The position numbers and the translations under genes are program-made. A stretch of DNA of 64,000 bases from Pseudophaeobacter arcticus DSM 23566 (GTDB taxonomy: Bacteria; Pseudomonadota; Alphaproteobacteria; Rhodobacterales; Rhodobacteraceae): contig NZ_KI421507.1 of the NCBI RefSeq assembly GCF_000473205.1, forward strand, positions 655,934 through 719,933, read 5' to 3'. Of this stretch, positions 16,241 through 26,508 are shown piece by piece; the first letter of the stretch is position 1; each line of letters begins with the position of its first letter. The notes under the pieces were generated by a model. That model saw only the letters and a program-made list of their open reading frames with translations, was not told the DNA's origin and searched no databases.

Positions 16241-17758
16241 TCAGACATGCGCCACCTCCATGCCATGGGCCCCACCCATCATCAGGCCGATTTCTTCCAC
16301 TGTCAGGCCGACCGCAGGGCGCGGCGCTGACAGGCGGCCCTCATTCAGGGCGGCAAAGCTGTCAGAGATCTCCATCAGCTCATCCAGATCCTGGCTGATG
16401 CAGATCACCGCAGCGCCGCCCGCGGCCAGATCCAGCAGCGATTGGCGAATGGCAGCCGCCGCCGAGGCATCAACCCCCCAGGTGGGCTGGTTCACCACCA
16501 GAACTTCGGGGCGTTGCAGCACCTCACGGCCAATGACAAATTTCTGCAGGTTGCCGCCAGACAGCGAGCGCGCGGCGTTTTCCGGCCCCGGTGTGCGCAC
16601 GTCAAAGTCCTTGATCACCCGCTCGGCAAATTCTTTGGCGGCGGCCCATTTGAGAAAACCGTTCTTCACCAACCCTTCGCGGGTGGCCCCGGTGAGCATG
16701 GCATTTTCAGTCAGGCTCATATCCGGCGCTGCGGCATGGCCCAGACGTTCTTCGGGGGCGGTCAACAGGCCAAGGGCGCGCCGCGCAACCGGCCCAAGCT
16801 GCCCAATGGGGGCGGTGCCCAGTTTGACCGCATCTGCCTCGGTCAGGACCTCGCCAGAGAGCACCGATAACAACTCATCCTGGCCATTGCCAGCCACACC
16901 GCCAATGCCAAGAATCTCTCCACGGCGCACGGTCAGATGCACATTGCGCAGTGCGGTGCCAAAGGCCGTAGGCGATGGCACCGACAGCCCGGAGATGTCC
17001 AGCGCCACAGCCCCAAAACCGCGTTTCCCGCGCTCTGGCGGGGTCAGCGCCGTTCCCACCATCAGTTCCGCCATTTCACTGGCCGAGGTCTCGGCAGGGA
17101 TGCATTCGCCGACGTTTTTGCCCAGCCGCAAAATTGTGGCGTGATCACACAGCCTGCGGATCTCCTCCAGCTTGTGGCTGATATAGAGAATAGAGGTGCC
17201 CTCAGCCCGCAGTTTTTCCAGCGTCTGAAACAGGATCTCGACTTCTTGTGGAGTCAAAACGCTGGTGGGTTCATCCATGATCAACAGCTTTGGATCCTGC
17301 AACAGGCAGCGAATGATCTCGACCCGCTGGCGTTCCCCGGCGGACAGATCGCCAACGGTGCGATAGGGGTCCAGCGGCAGACCGTAGGCCTCAGAGACCT
17401 GGCGGATCTTTGTGGCCAGATCGCGCAAGGCTGGCGGGTTTTCCATGCCTAAGGCAATGTTTTCCGACACGTTGAGCGCATCAAACAATGAGAAATGCTG
17501 AAACACCATGGCAATACCATCCGCGCGGGCCTGACGCGGCTCGCTGGGGGCAAAGGGCGCACCACGCAGGGTCATCTCGCCGCTGTCGGGTTTCACCAGC
17601 CCATAGATCATTTTGACCAGCGTGGATTTCCCCGCGCCATTTTCGCCCAGCAAGGCATGGACTTCGCCGGCGCCAATATCAAAGGAAACAGCATCATTGG
17701 CCACCACGCCGGGGTAGGCCTTGGTCAGGCCTTTCAGGCTCAAGAGTACCTCAGTCAC
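16241..17758 (-). CDS. Nucleoside-type ABC transporter ATPase with two NBDs
   Basis: A 505-residue cytoplasmic protein with two fused ATPase domains, as in RbsA/NupA-type importers. The first domain has Walker A GENGAGKST (about 36-44), signature LSAGERQRVEI and Walker B LLIMDEPT. The second has a degenerate Walker A (GGVAGNGQDELL, lacking GKS/T), signature LSGGNLQKFVIGRE and LVVNQPTWGVD, so only one site may hydrolyse ATP efficiently, as is common in this class. The GTG start at 17758 overlaps the xdhC stop (GTGA), coupling transporter synthesis to xanthine dehydrogenase maturation. Confidence 0.93.
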   Translation of the reverse strand: MTEVLLSLKGLTKAYPGVVANDAVSFDIGAGEVHALLGENGAGKSTLVKMIYGLVKPDSGEMTLRGAPFAPSEPRQARADGIAMVFQHFSLFDALNVSENIALGMENPPALRDLATKIRQVSEAYGLPLDPYRTVGDLSAGERQRVEIIRCLLQDPKLLIMDEPTSVLTPQEVEILFQTLEKLRAEGTSILYISHKLEEIRRLCDHATILRLGKNVGECIPAETSASEMAELMVGTALTPPERGKRGFGAVALDISGLSVPSPTAFGTALRNVHLTVRRGEILGIGGVAGNGQDELLSVLSGEVLTEADAVKLGTAPIGQLGPVARRALGLLTAPEERLGHAAAPDMSLTENAMLTGATREGLVKNGFLKWAAAKEFAERVIKDFDVRTPGPENAARSLSGGNLQKFVIGREVLQRPEVLVVNQPTWGVDASAAAAIRQSLLDLAAGGAAVICISQDLDELMEISDSFAALNEGRLSAPRPAVGLTVEEIGLMMGGAHGMEVAHV

Positions 17759-18699
17759 GCGCGCCGCTCCTCTTCCATCTCTTTGCGTGCCGCCAGCGCC
17801 AGCAGCTCCGTGGCGACGCCGACCGCAATCATCTGCGGGTGTTTGCCCAGGGCAGGGACGCCGATTGGGCAGGTGATGCGGGCGATCTCTGCCGGGCGAT
17901 GGCCCAGGGCTGCCAAGCGGCTGCGAAACCGCGCCCATTTGGTGGCCGAGCCGATAAGTCCCGCAAAGGAAAACCCATGCAATAGCAGCCCGTGGCATAG
18001 CGCCAGATCCAGCTCATGGGAATAGGTGAGAACCAGATGTTGTGCATTTGCCGGCGCGTGACGCAGCAGGAGCGTTGGATCCTGTCCAGGAAGCATGGTC
18101 ACGCCGGCCGGAATATGGGCGGGGAAACGCGTCGGCACAGTATCCACCCAGGTGATCGCCAGATCGGGCAGGGGCGCCAGCACATCAACCAATGCGCGCC
18201 CCACATGACCGGCGCCCCAGATCCACAGATCTCTTTGGGGCCGGTGCACCGGCTCCAGCATCCAGTGGTCAATCAGTTGCGGCTCGGGCCTTTGCCCCTG
18301 CGCCCGCAGCTGCGCCAGCTGGCGGGTCGCGGCCAGTGGCGGGCTTGCGGCGGCCTGCGGCGTGACGGGGCGCAAAATGACCTCCGAATCCAGCTGGACA
18401 AAATCCTCCATGTGGTAGATCTCGCTCACCAGGGTGACAGATCCGCCGCAGCACTGGCCCAGATCCGGTCCTAAGGCATGGGTGCTGAGATGGGTCTTCT
18501 GGTCTTGTTTGCGGGCCGCCTCTGCCGCTTCAAACTCCAGCGCGCCGCCGCCGATTGTGCCGCTTTGCCCTTGATCCCAAACCAGCATGGCCGCCCCGAC
18601 TTCCCGCGGCGAGGAGCCACGAATGGCTGCAATCACCACACGGCACACCCGGCCATGTTCCCTAAGGGCCGCGCCAAGCGCCTCCAGATCAAACCCCAT
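17755..18699 (-). CDS. xdhC: XdhC, xanthine dehydrogenase cofactor-insertion chaperone
   Basis: A 314-residue cytoplasmic protein of the XdhC/CoxI family, which binds molybdenum cofactor, helps sulfurate it and inserts it into XdhB. The N-terminal domain has AAIRGSSPREVGAAMLV and TIGGGALEFEAAEAA; the DLGQCCGGSVTL segment carries the paired cysteines expected for cofactor binding; the C-terminal Rossmann-like domain has LWIWGAGHVGRALVDVL and GLIGSATKWARF. The start at 18699 overlaps the end of xdhB by 11 bases. The frame extends upstream to 18951 only within xdhB. Confidence 0.94.
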   Translation of the reverse strand: MGFDLEALGAALREHGRVCRVVIAAIRGSSPREVGAAMLVWDQGQSGTIGGGALEFEAAEAARKQDQKTHLSTHALGPDLGQCCGGSVTLVSEIYHMEDFVQLDSEVILRPVTPQAAASPPLAATRQLAQLRAQGQRPEPQLIDHWMLEPVHRPQRDLWIWGAGHVGRALVDVLAPLPDLAITWVDTVPTRFPAHIPAGVTMLPGQDPTLLLRHAPANAQHLVLTYSHELDLALCHGLLLHGFSFAGLIGSATKWARFRSRLAALGHRPAEIARITCPIGVPALGKHPQMIAVGVATELLALAARKEMEEERRA

Positions 18700-21046
18700 C
18701 GTGTTGCCTCCGGACCCGGCGCCAGACTTCTTCTGCCGTAGCTGGTGCGGCAAGCGCCGGGTAGCTATTGCCAAACTGCGCCACCGCGTTGCTGATCGCC
18801 AGCCAGGCCGAAATCCCCAACATAAAGGGCGGCTCTCCAACCGCCTTGGACCGGTAAATGCTGTCCTCACGGTTCTCTCCGGCAAACAGCGCCACATTAA
18901 AAACATCGGGCCGGTCGGAACAGGCCGGGATCTTGTAGGTTGACGGCGCATGGGTGCGCAAGGCCCCCCGGTGGTCCCAGATCAGCTCTTCTGTGGTCAG
19001 CCAGCCCGCGCCCTGCACATAGCCGCCTTCCACCTGACCAATATCCAGATCCGGGTTCAGCGAGGCGCCTGCATCATGCAGGATATCGCAGCGCAGGATA
19101 CGGTTTTCGCCACTGCGACGATCCACGACCACCTCTGTCAGCGAGGCCCCATAGGCAAAGTAGAAAAACGGTCGGCCCTGGCCCTTGATCCGGTCCCATT
19201 TCAGGCTTGGTGTTTTGTAAAACCCGGTTGCCGAGAGGCTGATCCGCCCCTCATAGCAGTACTTAGCGGCCTCATCAAAGGTGATCGCTTCGCTGCCGAT
19301 GCGAACCAGATTGCCTGAGAATATGACGTCTTCGACTGGGGCCTGATGTCTTTCAGCCAAAAACGCGGCCATGCGGGTGCGGATGCTATCACAGGCGGCT
19401 TTCACCGCCATGCCATTCAGGTCGGACCCGGAAGAGGCCGCCGTCGCCGAGGTATTGGGCACCTTGGCGGTATCTGTTGCGGTGATCTTTACCTTATCCA
19501 TCGTGATGCCAAAGCGGCTGGCAGCCACCTGAGCCACTTTCTGGAACAGGCCCTGGCCCATTTCGGTGCCCCCGTGGTTCAGATGGACCGAGCCATCCTG
19601 ATAGACATGCACCAAGGCCCCCGCCTGATTGAGATGGGTCAGGGTAAAGGAAATGCCAAATTTCACCGGCACAAAGGCCAGCCCGCGCTTGAGATTTGTC
19701 TGCGTGGCGTTCCAGGCGGCGATCTCTGCCTTGCGGGCAGAGTAGTTGGCGCTGTCCAGCAATTGATCGGTCAGGGCATGCAGCTCAAAATCCGTCACCT
19801 CCATGCCATAAGGCGTGGTGTTGTCAGCCGTTTTCACCTTATCTGAAATACCTCGGGGGGCGGCCGCAGGCCGGGGGGCAGAGCCCCCATCTTGGCGGTT
19901 TACTGGCGCGGCATAGTAGTTGCGGCGGCGCAGCTTCACGGGGTCGACAGCAAGCTCATAGGCGATGTGATCCATCAGCCGTTCGATCCCGACCATGCCC
20001 TGCGGCCCGCCAAAGCCGCGATAGGCGGTGGCGCTTTGCAGGTTGGTTTTCAACCGATGGCTCTCGATGCGAATGGCCGGAATGGCATAGGCATTGTCAC
20101 TGTGCAGCATGGCGCGGTCTGCCACTGGTAGCGACAGATCCTGGGCCCAGCCGCAGTTGACCAGATGGGTGAACTCCACCCCATGCAGGCGGCCCGTCTG
20201 ATCATAGCCAGCCCGATAGCTGATCCGAAAGGCATGGCGCTTGCCGGTGATCACCATATCGTCATCGCGGTCATAGCGCATCTTGCAGGGCTTACCGGTC
20301 TGGCGCGCGGCGACAGCGCAGGCCACGGCCAAGGCATTGCCCTGGCTTTCCTTGCCGCCAAAACCACCGCCCATCCGGCGGATCTCGACCCGCACCGCAT
20401 GCATCGGCAGGCCGATGGCCTCAGCCACCTTATGCTGGATCTCGGTTGGATGCTGGGTCGAGGAATTCACCAGCATGCCGCCATCTTCCTGCGGCAGCGC
20501 CAGGGCGGCCTGACCTTCCAGATAAAAATGCTCCTGCCCGCCCAGCTCAAATGTGCCCTCAACCTGATGCGGCGCCTGAGCAATGGCGGCTGCGGCATCG
20601 CCTTTTTGATAGATCCGCGGGCCTTCCTCAAAGCGGCTGTTGGCGGCAAGGGCTGCGTCCAGGGTCAGCAGCGCCTCTTCTTCGGTATAAGAGACCGCGC
20701 CTTTGCGCGCCGCCACGCGGGCGGCGCGATGGCTTTTGGCCACCACCAAAAACAGCGGCTGGCCCAGATAGTGTACTGTGCCATCCGACAGCAGCGGCTC
20801 GTCATGGATCGAGGGGGACACATCATTGGTAAAAGGCAGATCCTGAGCCGTCAGGACAGCCATCACACCGGGGCTGGATTTGACCGCTGCCAGATCCATT
20901 TTGTCGATACGTCCCTTGGCAATTGTCGACAGGCCAAAGGCCAGATGCAGCGCATCGCGCGGCAGGGGCGTGTCATCCACATAGCGGGCCTTGCCGGTGA
21001 CATGCAGTTTTGCCGCATCATGGGGCAGGGGTTTTGCAACGCTCAT
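18689..21046 (-). CDS. xdhB: XdhB, xanthine dehydrogenase molybdopterin subunit
   Basis: A 785-residue large subunit binding the molybdenum cofactor and oxidising hypoxanthine and xanthine to urate. Family landmarks: HVTGKARYVDD at the N-terminus, GQEHFYLEGQAALA (active-site Glu), RMGGGFGGKES, TAYRGFGGPQG (active-site Arg) and KAVGEPPFMLG with the catalytic Glu near the C-terminus. It overlaps xdhA by ATGA and xdhC by 11 bases. It works as an alpha2beta2 enzyme with XdhA. The combination with a BMP-type importer suggests uptake and breakdown of purines as nitrogen source. Confidence 0.97.
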   Translation of the reverse strand: MSVAKPLPHDAAKLHVTGKARYVDDTPLPRDALHLAFGLSTIAKGRIDKMDLAAVKSSPGVMAVLTAQDLPFTNDVSPSIHDEPLLSDGTVHYLGQPLFLVVAKSHRAARVAARKGAVSYTEEEALLTLDAALAANSRFEEGPRIYQKGDAAAAIAQAPHQVEGTFELGGQEHFYLEGQAALALPQEDGGMLVNSSTQHPTEIQHKVAEAIGLPMHAVRVEIRRMGGGFGGKESQGNALAVACAVAARQTGKPCKMRYDRDDDMVITGKRHAFRISYRAGYDQTGRLHGVEFTHLVNCGWAQDLSLPVADRAMLHSDNAYAIPAIRIESHRLKTNLQSATAYRGFGGPQGMVGIERLMDHIAYELAVDPVKLRRRNYYAAPVNRQDGGSAPRPAAAPRGISDKVKTADNTTPYGMEVTDFELHALTDQLLDSANYSARKAEIAAWNATQTNLKRGLAFVPVKFGISFTLTHLNQAGALVHVYQDGSVHLNHGGTEMGQGLFQKVAQVAASRFGITMDKVKITATDTAKVPNTSATAASSGSDLNGMAVKAACDSIRTRMAAFLAERHQAPVEDVIFSGNLVRIGSEAITFDEAAKYCYEGRISLSATGFYKTPSLKWDRIKGQGRPFFYFAYGASLTEVVVDRRSGENRILRCDILHDAGASLNPDLDIGQVEGGYVQGAGWLTTEELIWDHRGALRTHAPSTYKIPACSDRPDVFNVALFAGENREDSIYRSKAVGEPPFMLGISAWLAISNAVAQFGNSYPALAAPATAEEVWRRVRRQHDGV

Positions 21047-22404
21047 GCCTGCACCTCCAGAACCGAGCGGCTGTTGCCATTGAGGTCATCAAAATAGCGG
21101 GACAGCATATTTTTTGCGGTCTCCAGCCTATACTCCGCCGAGGCCCGCATATCGCTGAGCGGGGTGAAATCCTGTTCCTGCGCTGCCATGGCCGTTGTGA
21201 CGCTGGCCTCACTCCAGGGCTGTCCAGTCAGCGCCGCCTCCAGATGTGTGGCGCGTTTGGGGATGCCGGCAAGCCCACCAAAGGCGATGCGGGCCGTGGT
21301 CACCAGACCCTCGGCCAGTGTGACATTAAAGGCCCCCAGCACCGCCGAGATATCCTGATCAAAACGTTTGGAGAGCTTGTAGACTCGCAGATGGTCTGCC
21401 TGACGCGGGATGCTAATGGCTTCGACAAACTCACCGGGGCGGCGATCCTGTTTGCCATAGCCGATAAAGAAGTCCTCAATGGCGATGTCGCGGCGGCTGT
21501 CGCCCTGACGCAGATGCAGGCGCGCGGCCAATGCGATCAGCGCGGGCGGGTTGTCCCCAATGGGGGAGCCATTGGCGATATTGCCGCCAATGGTGGCGGC
21601 TGCGCGCACCTGTTGGCTGGCAAACCGGCGGATCATTTCCCCATAGGAGGGATGCAGCGGCGCAATAGCCTCGCGCATACGGTTCATGTCCACCATGGCG
21701 CCAAAGCGGATCTCCTGGGCGGTCAGCGCGATCTGTTTCAGGTCGTCGCAGCCTTCCAGAAAGATCATCTCGCCCAGATCGCGCAGCCCCTTGGTGACCC
21801 AAAGGCCCAGATCGGTGGCACCAGCCACCAGCCGGGCCTCGGGCCTGGCCGCGTAAAGCTGCGCCAGATCATCCGACGATTGCGGAATATTGGCCACCTT
21901 GGTGGCTTGGGGCAGGGGCTCCTTGGTGATCCACTGGGGCACGGGCTGGGTCTCGACAGCCTCGGCGGCGCGGATGATCGGCGCATAGCCGGTGCAGCGA
22001 CACAGGTTCCCGGCCAGTTGTACATCATGATCGGTCGCGCCGTTTTTGTGCGCCGTGACCATCGACATGACAAAACCGGGGGTGCAGAACCCGCATTGGC
22101 TGCCGTGATGGCTGATCATCGCCTCCTGTACCGGGTGCAGAGTGCCATCGGCATTCGCCACGCCTTCCACAGTGCGGATGGATTTACCATTGAGTTGCGG
22201 CAGGAACAGGATGCAGGAATTCAGCGGTTTGGAGCCTGAGGTATCTGTTACCATCACGGTGCAGGCGCCGCAGTCGCCCTCATTGCAGCCCTCTTTGGTG
22301 CCCGTCAGCCCGCAGTCTTCGCGTAGAAAATCAAGCAGTGTGGCCGAAGGATCAAGATCCTCGAGCACAACCTCTTCACCGTTCAAATGAAAGGTGATTG
22401 TCAT
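21043..22404 (-). CDS. xdhA: XdhA, xanthine dehydrogenase FeS/FAD subunit
   Basis: A 453-residue small subunit. The first about 165 residues hold two [2Fe-2S] clusters: CNEGDCGAC for the plant-ferredoxin-type cluster, then GFCTPGFVMS and CRCTGYAPI for the second. After a linker, residues about 190-450 form the FAD domain (LVAGATDLGLWVTKG, TIGGNIANGSPIGDNPPAL). Electrons pass from the Mo site in XdhB to FAD and NAD+. It is the first gene of the seven-gene operon; the promoter should lie in the gap before dnaE. Confidence 0.97.
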   Translation of the reverse strand: MTITFHLNGEEVVLEDLDPSATLLDFLREDCGLTGTKEGCNEGDCGACTVMVTDTSGSKPLNSCILFLPQLNGKSIRTVEGVANADGTLHPVQEAMISHHGSQCGFCTPGFVMSMVTAHKNGATDHDVQLAGNLCRCTGYAPIIRAAEAVETQPVPQWITKEPLPQATKVANIPQSSDDLAQLYAARPEARLVAGATDLGLWVTKGLRDLGEMIFLEGCDDLKQIALTAQEIRFGAMVDMNRMREAIAPLHPSYGEMIRRFASQQVRAAATIGGNIANGSPIGDNPPALIALAARLHLRQGDSRRDIAIEDFFIGYGKQDRRPGEFVEAISIPRQADHLRVYKLSKRFDQDISAVLGAFNVTLAEGLVTTARIAFGGLAGIPKRATHLEAALTGQPWSEASVTTAMAAQEQDFTPLSDMRASAEYRLETAKNMLSRYFDDLNGNSRSVLEVQA

Positions 22405-22841
22405 CGTGTGAAACCCGTCGCCTTACGTGAACCACCCCAAATGCCATACTTTCGATGCGACGTAGAAAGTCTGGCGGGCCTTTGCATATGCTTGCTGCGA
22501 ATAGCCTACGAAGCAGAGCCTTGTTCTGGCAAGAAAAAGCGACTCTGCTATGTCACATTTAGTCGCGCAAGATTATTACCATATACAGGGGGTATGCTGT
22601 TATTTTTATAGCAATTCCCACAGCCAGCCCCTTGAGAAATGGCCTCACGGAATAGGACTTTCAAACCTGATTTGATAATACCCCTGATTTTTCAGGCGGT
22701 TTACGACGCGATAAGCATCGCAATGCGTCCCGTCTGCCCAATTACACGCCGCTTTGATAACGCGGCATTCGCGGCAGACCCAGAGCTTTTGCGCAAGATC
22801 AGCTCTTATCCTTGCGCGGGGGATCGGATAGCTTGGCGGTC
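22405..22841. other. 437-base divergent spacer between xdhA and dnaE
   Basis: It must hold the promoters of the leftward purine operon and of dnaE. The middle (about 22540-22620) is clearly AT-richer than its surroundings. An open frame at 22639-22845 has no recognisable protein character. No RNA gene was recognised. Confidence 0.5.
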
Positions 22842-25800
22842 ATGACAAATGCTCCTCGATTCATTCACCTGCGTAGCCATACGGAATATTCCCTGCTTGA
22901 AGGTGCCCTGCGCCTGAAAAAGCTGCCGGATCTGTGCAAAAAGCACGAGATGCCGGCCATTGCGGTGACCGATAGCAACAACCTGTTCTCGGCGCTGGAG
23001 TTTTCTGTCTCCGCCAGCAATGCGGGGGTGCAGCCGATCATTGGCTGCCAGATGGATCTGCGCTTTGTCGAACCTGCGCCGGGGGAACGCCCGCAGCCGC
23101 CTGCGCCGCTGGTTCTGCTGGCCCAGAGCGAGACCGGCTATGAACATCTGATGAAGTTGAATTCCTGTCTCTACCTGCGTCAGGGCAGCGAGCTGCCCTA
23201 TGTGACACTGGAGGATCTGGCGACATACGCGGGCGATGTGATCTGCCTGAGCGGCGGGCCGGATGGGCCGGTGGGGCGGCTGCTGCGCCAGGGGCAGCGC
23301 CCGGCTGCCGAAGAACTGATGCAGAGGCTCAAGGCGATCTTTGCAGACCGGCTCTATGTGGAGCTGCAACGCCATCCCGGTGAAGACGGCCAGCCCGAGG
23401 CAGAAAAGCTGAGCGAGCGCGGCCATGTGGAAATGGCCTATGCCATGGATTTGCCGCTGGTTGCCACCAATGACGTCTATTTCCCCAATACGGAAATGTA
23501 CGAGGCCCATGACGCGATGATCTGCATCGCCGAAGGCGCCTATGTGGACCAATCCGAACCCCGGCGCCGCTTGACCGCGCAGCATTACTTCAAAAGCCAG
23601 GAGGAAATGGTCGCGCTTTTTGCGGATCTGCCTGAGGCCATTGAAAACACCGTGGAAATTGCCAAACGCTGTGCGTTCAAGGCCTATCTGCGGGATCCGA
23701 TCCTGCCCAAGTTTGCGGATGACGAGGTGGCTGAGTTGCGCCGCATCGCCAATGAAGGCCTGCAACAACGCCTGTCGGTGATCCCCCATGCGGTCACCGT
23801 CGAGGAATATCAGGCACGGCTCGATTTTGAGCTCAATATCATCGAAGGCATGGGCTTCCCCGGCTACTTCCTGATTGTTGCCGACTTTATCCAATGGGCC
23901 AAGGATCACAATATCCCGGTGGGACCGGGGCGGGGCTCTGGTGCGGGCTCCTTGGTGGCCTATGCGCTGACAATTACCGACCTTGACCCGCTGCGCTATT
24001 CGCTGCTGTTTGAGCGGTTTTTGAACCCGGAACGGGTGTCGATGCCTGACTTCGATATCGACTTTTGCATGGATCGCCGCGAAGAGGTGATCAAATACGT
24101 GCAAGAAAAATATGGCCGCGACAAGGTTGGCCAGATCATCACCTTTGGCGCGCTTCTGTCCAAGGCGGCGGTGCGCGACATGGGGCGGGTGTTGCAGATG
24201 CCCTATGGCCAGGTCGACCGTCTGTCCAAGCTGATCCCGGTCGAAGGCGTCAAGCCGATGTCCATCGTTGACAGTCTCAAGGAAGAGCCGCGCCTGCAGG
24301 AAGAGGCCAAGAACGAACCGGTGGTGGACCGGCTGCTGAAATACGGCATGCAGGTCGAGGGGCTGTTGCGCTCGGCCGGTACCCACGCGGCGGGGGTGGT
24401 GATTGGCGACCGGCCTCTGGATGCGCTGGTGCCGCTCTACCGCGATCCGCGCTCAGATATGCCTGCCACCCAGTTCAACATGAAATGGGTGGAACAAGCC
24501 GGGCTGGTGAAATTCGACTTTCTGGGCCTGAAAACCCTGACGGTTATCCAAAACGCGGTAGATCTGATCAAACAGTCGGGGCGCGATCTGCACACCGCAG
24601 CCGACGGCACCCAGCTTTATGAGCCGCCCGAAGGCGCGGTGAACGAGATCAACGCCATCCCGCTGGATGATGAACCAACCTACAAACTTTATTCCTCGGC
24701 CAAGACCGTGGCGGTGTTCCAGGTGGAATCCACCGGCATGATGGATGCGCTGAAACGGATGAAGCCAACCTGTATCGAAGACATCGTGGCGCTGGTGGCG
24801 CTGTATCGTCCCGGCCCGATGGAGAACATCCCCACCTATTGCGAGGTGAAAAACGGCCTCAAGAAGATCGAATCCGTACACCCGCTGATCGACCATATTC
24901 TGGAAGAAACCCAAGGCATTATCGTTTATCAGGAACAGGTTATGCAGATTGCCCAGGTGATGGCAGGCTATAGTCTGGGGGGTGCGGATCTGTTGCGCCG
25001 GGCCATGGGTAAGAAGATCAAGGAGGCGATGGACGCCGAACGGCCCAAATTTGAAAAAGGTGCCGGCGAAAACGGCGTGCCTGCAAAAAAGGCCTCCGAG
25101 GTTTTTGACCTTCTGGAGAAATTCGCCAACTACGGTTTCAACAAATCCCACGCGGCGGCCTATGCGGTGGTTTCGTATCAGACCGGCTGGCTCAAGGCGA
25201 ACCACCCGGTTGAATTCATGGCTGGCGTGATGAACTGCGATATCCATCTGACGGATAAGCTGGCGATCTATTTTGAAGAGGTCAAAAAGGGCCTAGGCCT
25301 GGCCTATGTGCCACCCTGTGTGAACCGCTCGCTGGCGACGTTCAATGTGGTCAACGGCGAGCTGGTCTATGCGCTGGGCGCGCTGAAAAACGTTGGCATG
25401 GATGTGATGCGGCTGGTTGCGGAGGCCCGGAACGAGGACGGGTTTGAGCGCCCCTTTGTCAATCTGTTTGATTTTGCCCGTCGGGTGAACCTGAAAAAGA
25501 TCGGCAAACGCCCGCTGGAGATGCTGGCCCGCGCCGGTGCCTTTGATCAGCTGGACCGTAACCGCCGCCGGGTGTTCGACAGTCTTGAGGGATTGGTGAA
25601 CTATTCTAATGCGATCCACGAACAGAAGACCTCCAACCAGGTGTCCCTGTTTGGTGAGGCCGGCGATGACCTGCCAGAGCCGCGTCTGGCCAACACCCCC
25701 GATTGGCTGCCAGCTGAGCGGCTGTCTGAAGAATTCAAGGCGATTGGCTTTTATCTGTCTGGTCACCCGCTGGACGACTATATGCCAGCCCTGAAACGCA

Positions 25801-26354
25801 AGGATGTGATGACCCTGGATGAGGTCATGATCAAGGCCGAGCGCGGGCCGTTCATGGCCAAAATGGCCGGGGTGGTCGCCGGGCGGCAAGAGCGCAAATC
25901 GGCCCGCGGCAATCGTTTTGCCTTTGCCCAGCTGTCGGATACCACCGGCGGCTATGAGGTGACGATTTTCTCGGATGTGCTGGAAAAGGCACGGGAATTC
26001 CTCGACACCGGCTCCAAGGTGGTGATCACCGCCGAGGCCACGATGGAGAGCGACCAGCTGAAACTGCTGATGCGCTCTGCCGGGCCGGTGGATGCGGCCA
26101 TTGCCGATGCGGGGCGGTCCTCGCTGCGGGTCTATCTGGATGACGTCGCGGCCATCAGCACCGTGGCCACCGTGCTGGAGGACGCCAAATCCGCCGCCCG
26201 CAACGCCAGTCCGGGTGCGATTTACTTGTATCTGCAAGACCCCGGCCTGCCCGGGGATGTAGAGATGGACCTGGGCCAGCCCTTCCCGATCAACCCGCAG
26301 ATCAAGGGCGCGTTGAAATCGCTGGAAGGGGTGATGGAGGTTGAGGAGATTTGA
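22842..26354 (+). CDS. dnaE: DNA polymerase III alpha subunit
   Basis: A 1170-residue replicative polymerase. In order: PHP domain from the N-terminus (FIHLRSHTEYSLLEGAL, IAVTDSNNLF), the polymerase core with GPGRGSGAGSLVAYAL and the catalytic aspartates in MPDFDIDFCMDRR, the fingers and the GADLLRRAMGKK region, helix-hairpin-helix (IGKRPLEMLARAGAFD), the OB fold (VAGVVAGRQERKS) and the C-terminal tau-binding part. The start at 22842 gives a standard N-terminus; a TTG at 22812 is in frame but unlikely. It is a single-gene unit, full length for DnaE1. Confidence 0.98.
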   Translation: MTNAPRFIHLRSHTEYSLLEGALRLKKLPDLCKKHEMPAIAVTDSNNLFSALEFSVSASNAGVQPIIGCQMDLRFVEPAPGERPQPPAPLVLLAQSETGYEHLMKLNSCLYLRQGSELPYVTLEDLATYAGDVICLSGGPDGPVGRLLRQGQRPAAEELMQRLKAIFADRLYVELQRHPGEDGQPEAEKLSERGHVEMAYAMDLPLVATNDVYFPNTEMYEAHDAMICIAEGAYVDQSEPRRRLTAQHYFKSQEEMVALFADLPEAIENTVEIAKRCAFKAYLRDPILPKFADDEVAELRRIANEGLQQRLSVIPHAVTVEEYQARLDFELNIIEGMGFPGYFLIVADFIQWAKDHNIPVGPGRGSGAGSLVAYALTITDLDPLRYSLLFERFLNPERVSMPDFDIDFCMDRREEVIKYVQEKYGRDKVGQIITFGALLSKAAVRDMGRVLQMPYGQVDRLSKLIPVEGVKPMSIVDSLKEEPRLQEEAKNEPVVDRLLKYGMQVEGLLRSAGTHAAGVVIGDRPLDALVPLYRDPRSDMPATQFNMKWVEQAGLVKFDFLGLKTLTVIQNAVDLIKQSGRDLHTAADGTQLYEPPEGAVNEINAIPLDDEPTYKLYSSAKTVAVFQVESTGMMDALKRMKPTCIEDIVALVALYRPGPMENIPTYCEVKNGLKKIESVHPLIDHILEETQGIIVYQEQVMQIAQVMAGYSLGGADLLRRAMGKKIKEAMDAERPKFEKGAGENGVPAKKASEVFDLLEKFANYGFNKSHAAAYAVVSYQTGWLKANHPVEFMAGVMNCDIHLTDKLAIYFEEVKKGLGLAYVPPCVNRSLATFNVVNGELVYALGALKNVGMDVMRLVAEARNEDGFERPFVNLFDFARRVNLKKIGKRPLEMLARAGAFDQLDRNRRRVFDSLEGLVNYSNAIHEQKTSNQVSLFGEAGDDLPEPRLANTPDWLPAERLSEEFKAIGFYLSGHPLDDYMPALKRKDVMTLDEVMIKAERGPFMAKMAGVVAGRQERKSARGNRFAFAQLSDTTGGYEVTIFSDVLEKAREFLDTGSKVVITAEATMESDQLKLLMRSAGPVDAAIADAGRSSLRVYLDDVAAISTVATVLEDAKSAARNASPGAIYLYLQDPGLPGDVEMDLGQPFPINPQIKGALKSLEGVMEVEEI

Positions 26355-26508
26355 CGCGGCCAGCTTCCGCCGATTGCTCGAAAAGGGATGAGCAAACCGT
26401 CAAAGACATGGTCTGAGCGCCTGTAAAGCCAAGGGCCGGCCGGGAATCAGGGGCACGCCAGAAACCAAGGCAAAGCCGGGCTGGTCAGGATCAGCACCAG
26501 AATCAGTA

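Noticed and set aside
22680..22760. tRNA-like sequence in the spacer before dnaE
   Set aside because: Some stem-like pairs and GC-rich stretches occur, but no T-loop (GTTCRANNC) or acceptor stem could be assembled.
22806..24386. A 526-codon open frame on the minus strand
   Set aside because: It lies wholly inside dnaE in the opposite strand; it is rich in His, Gln and Arg and has no domain pattern, the usual shadow of a GC-rich gene.
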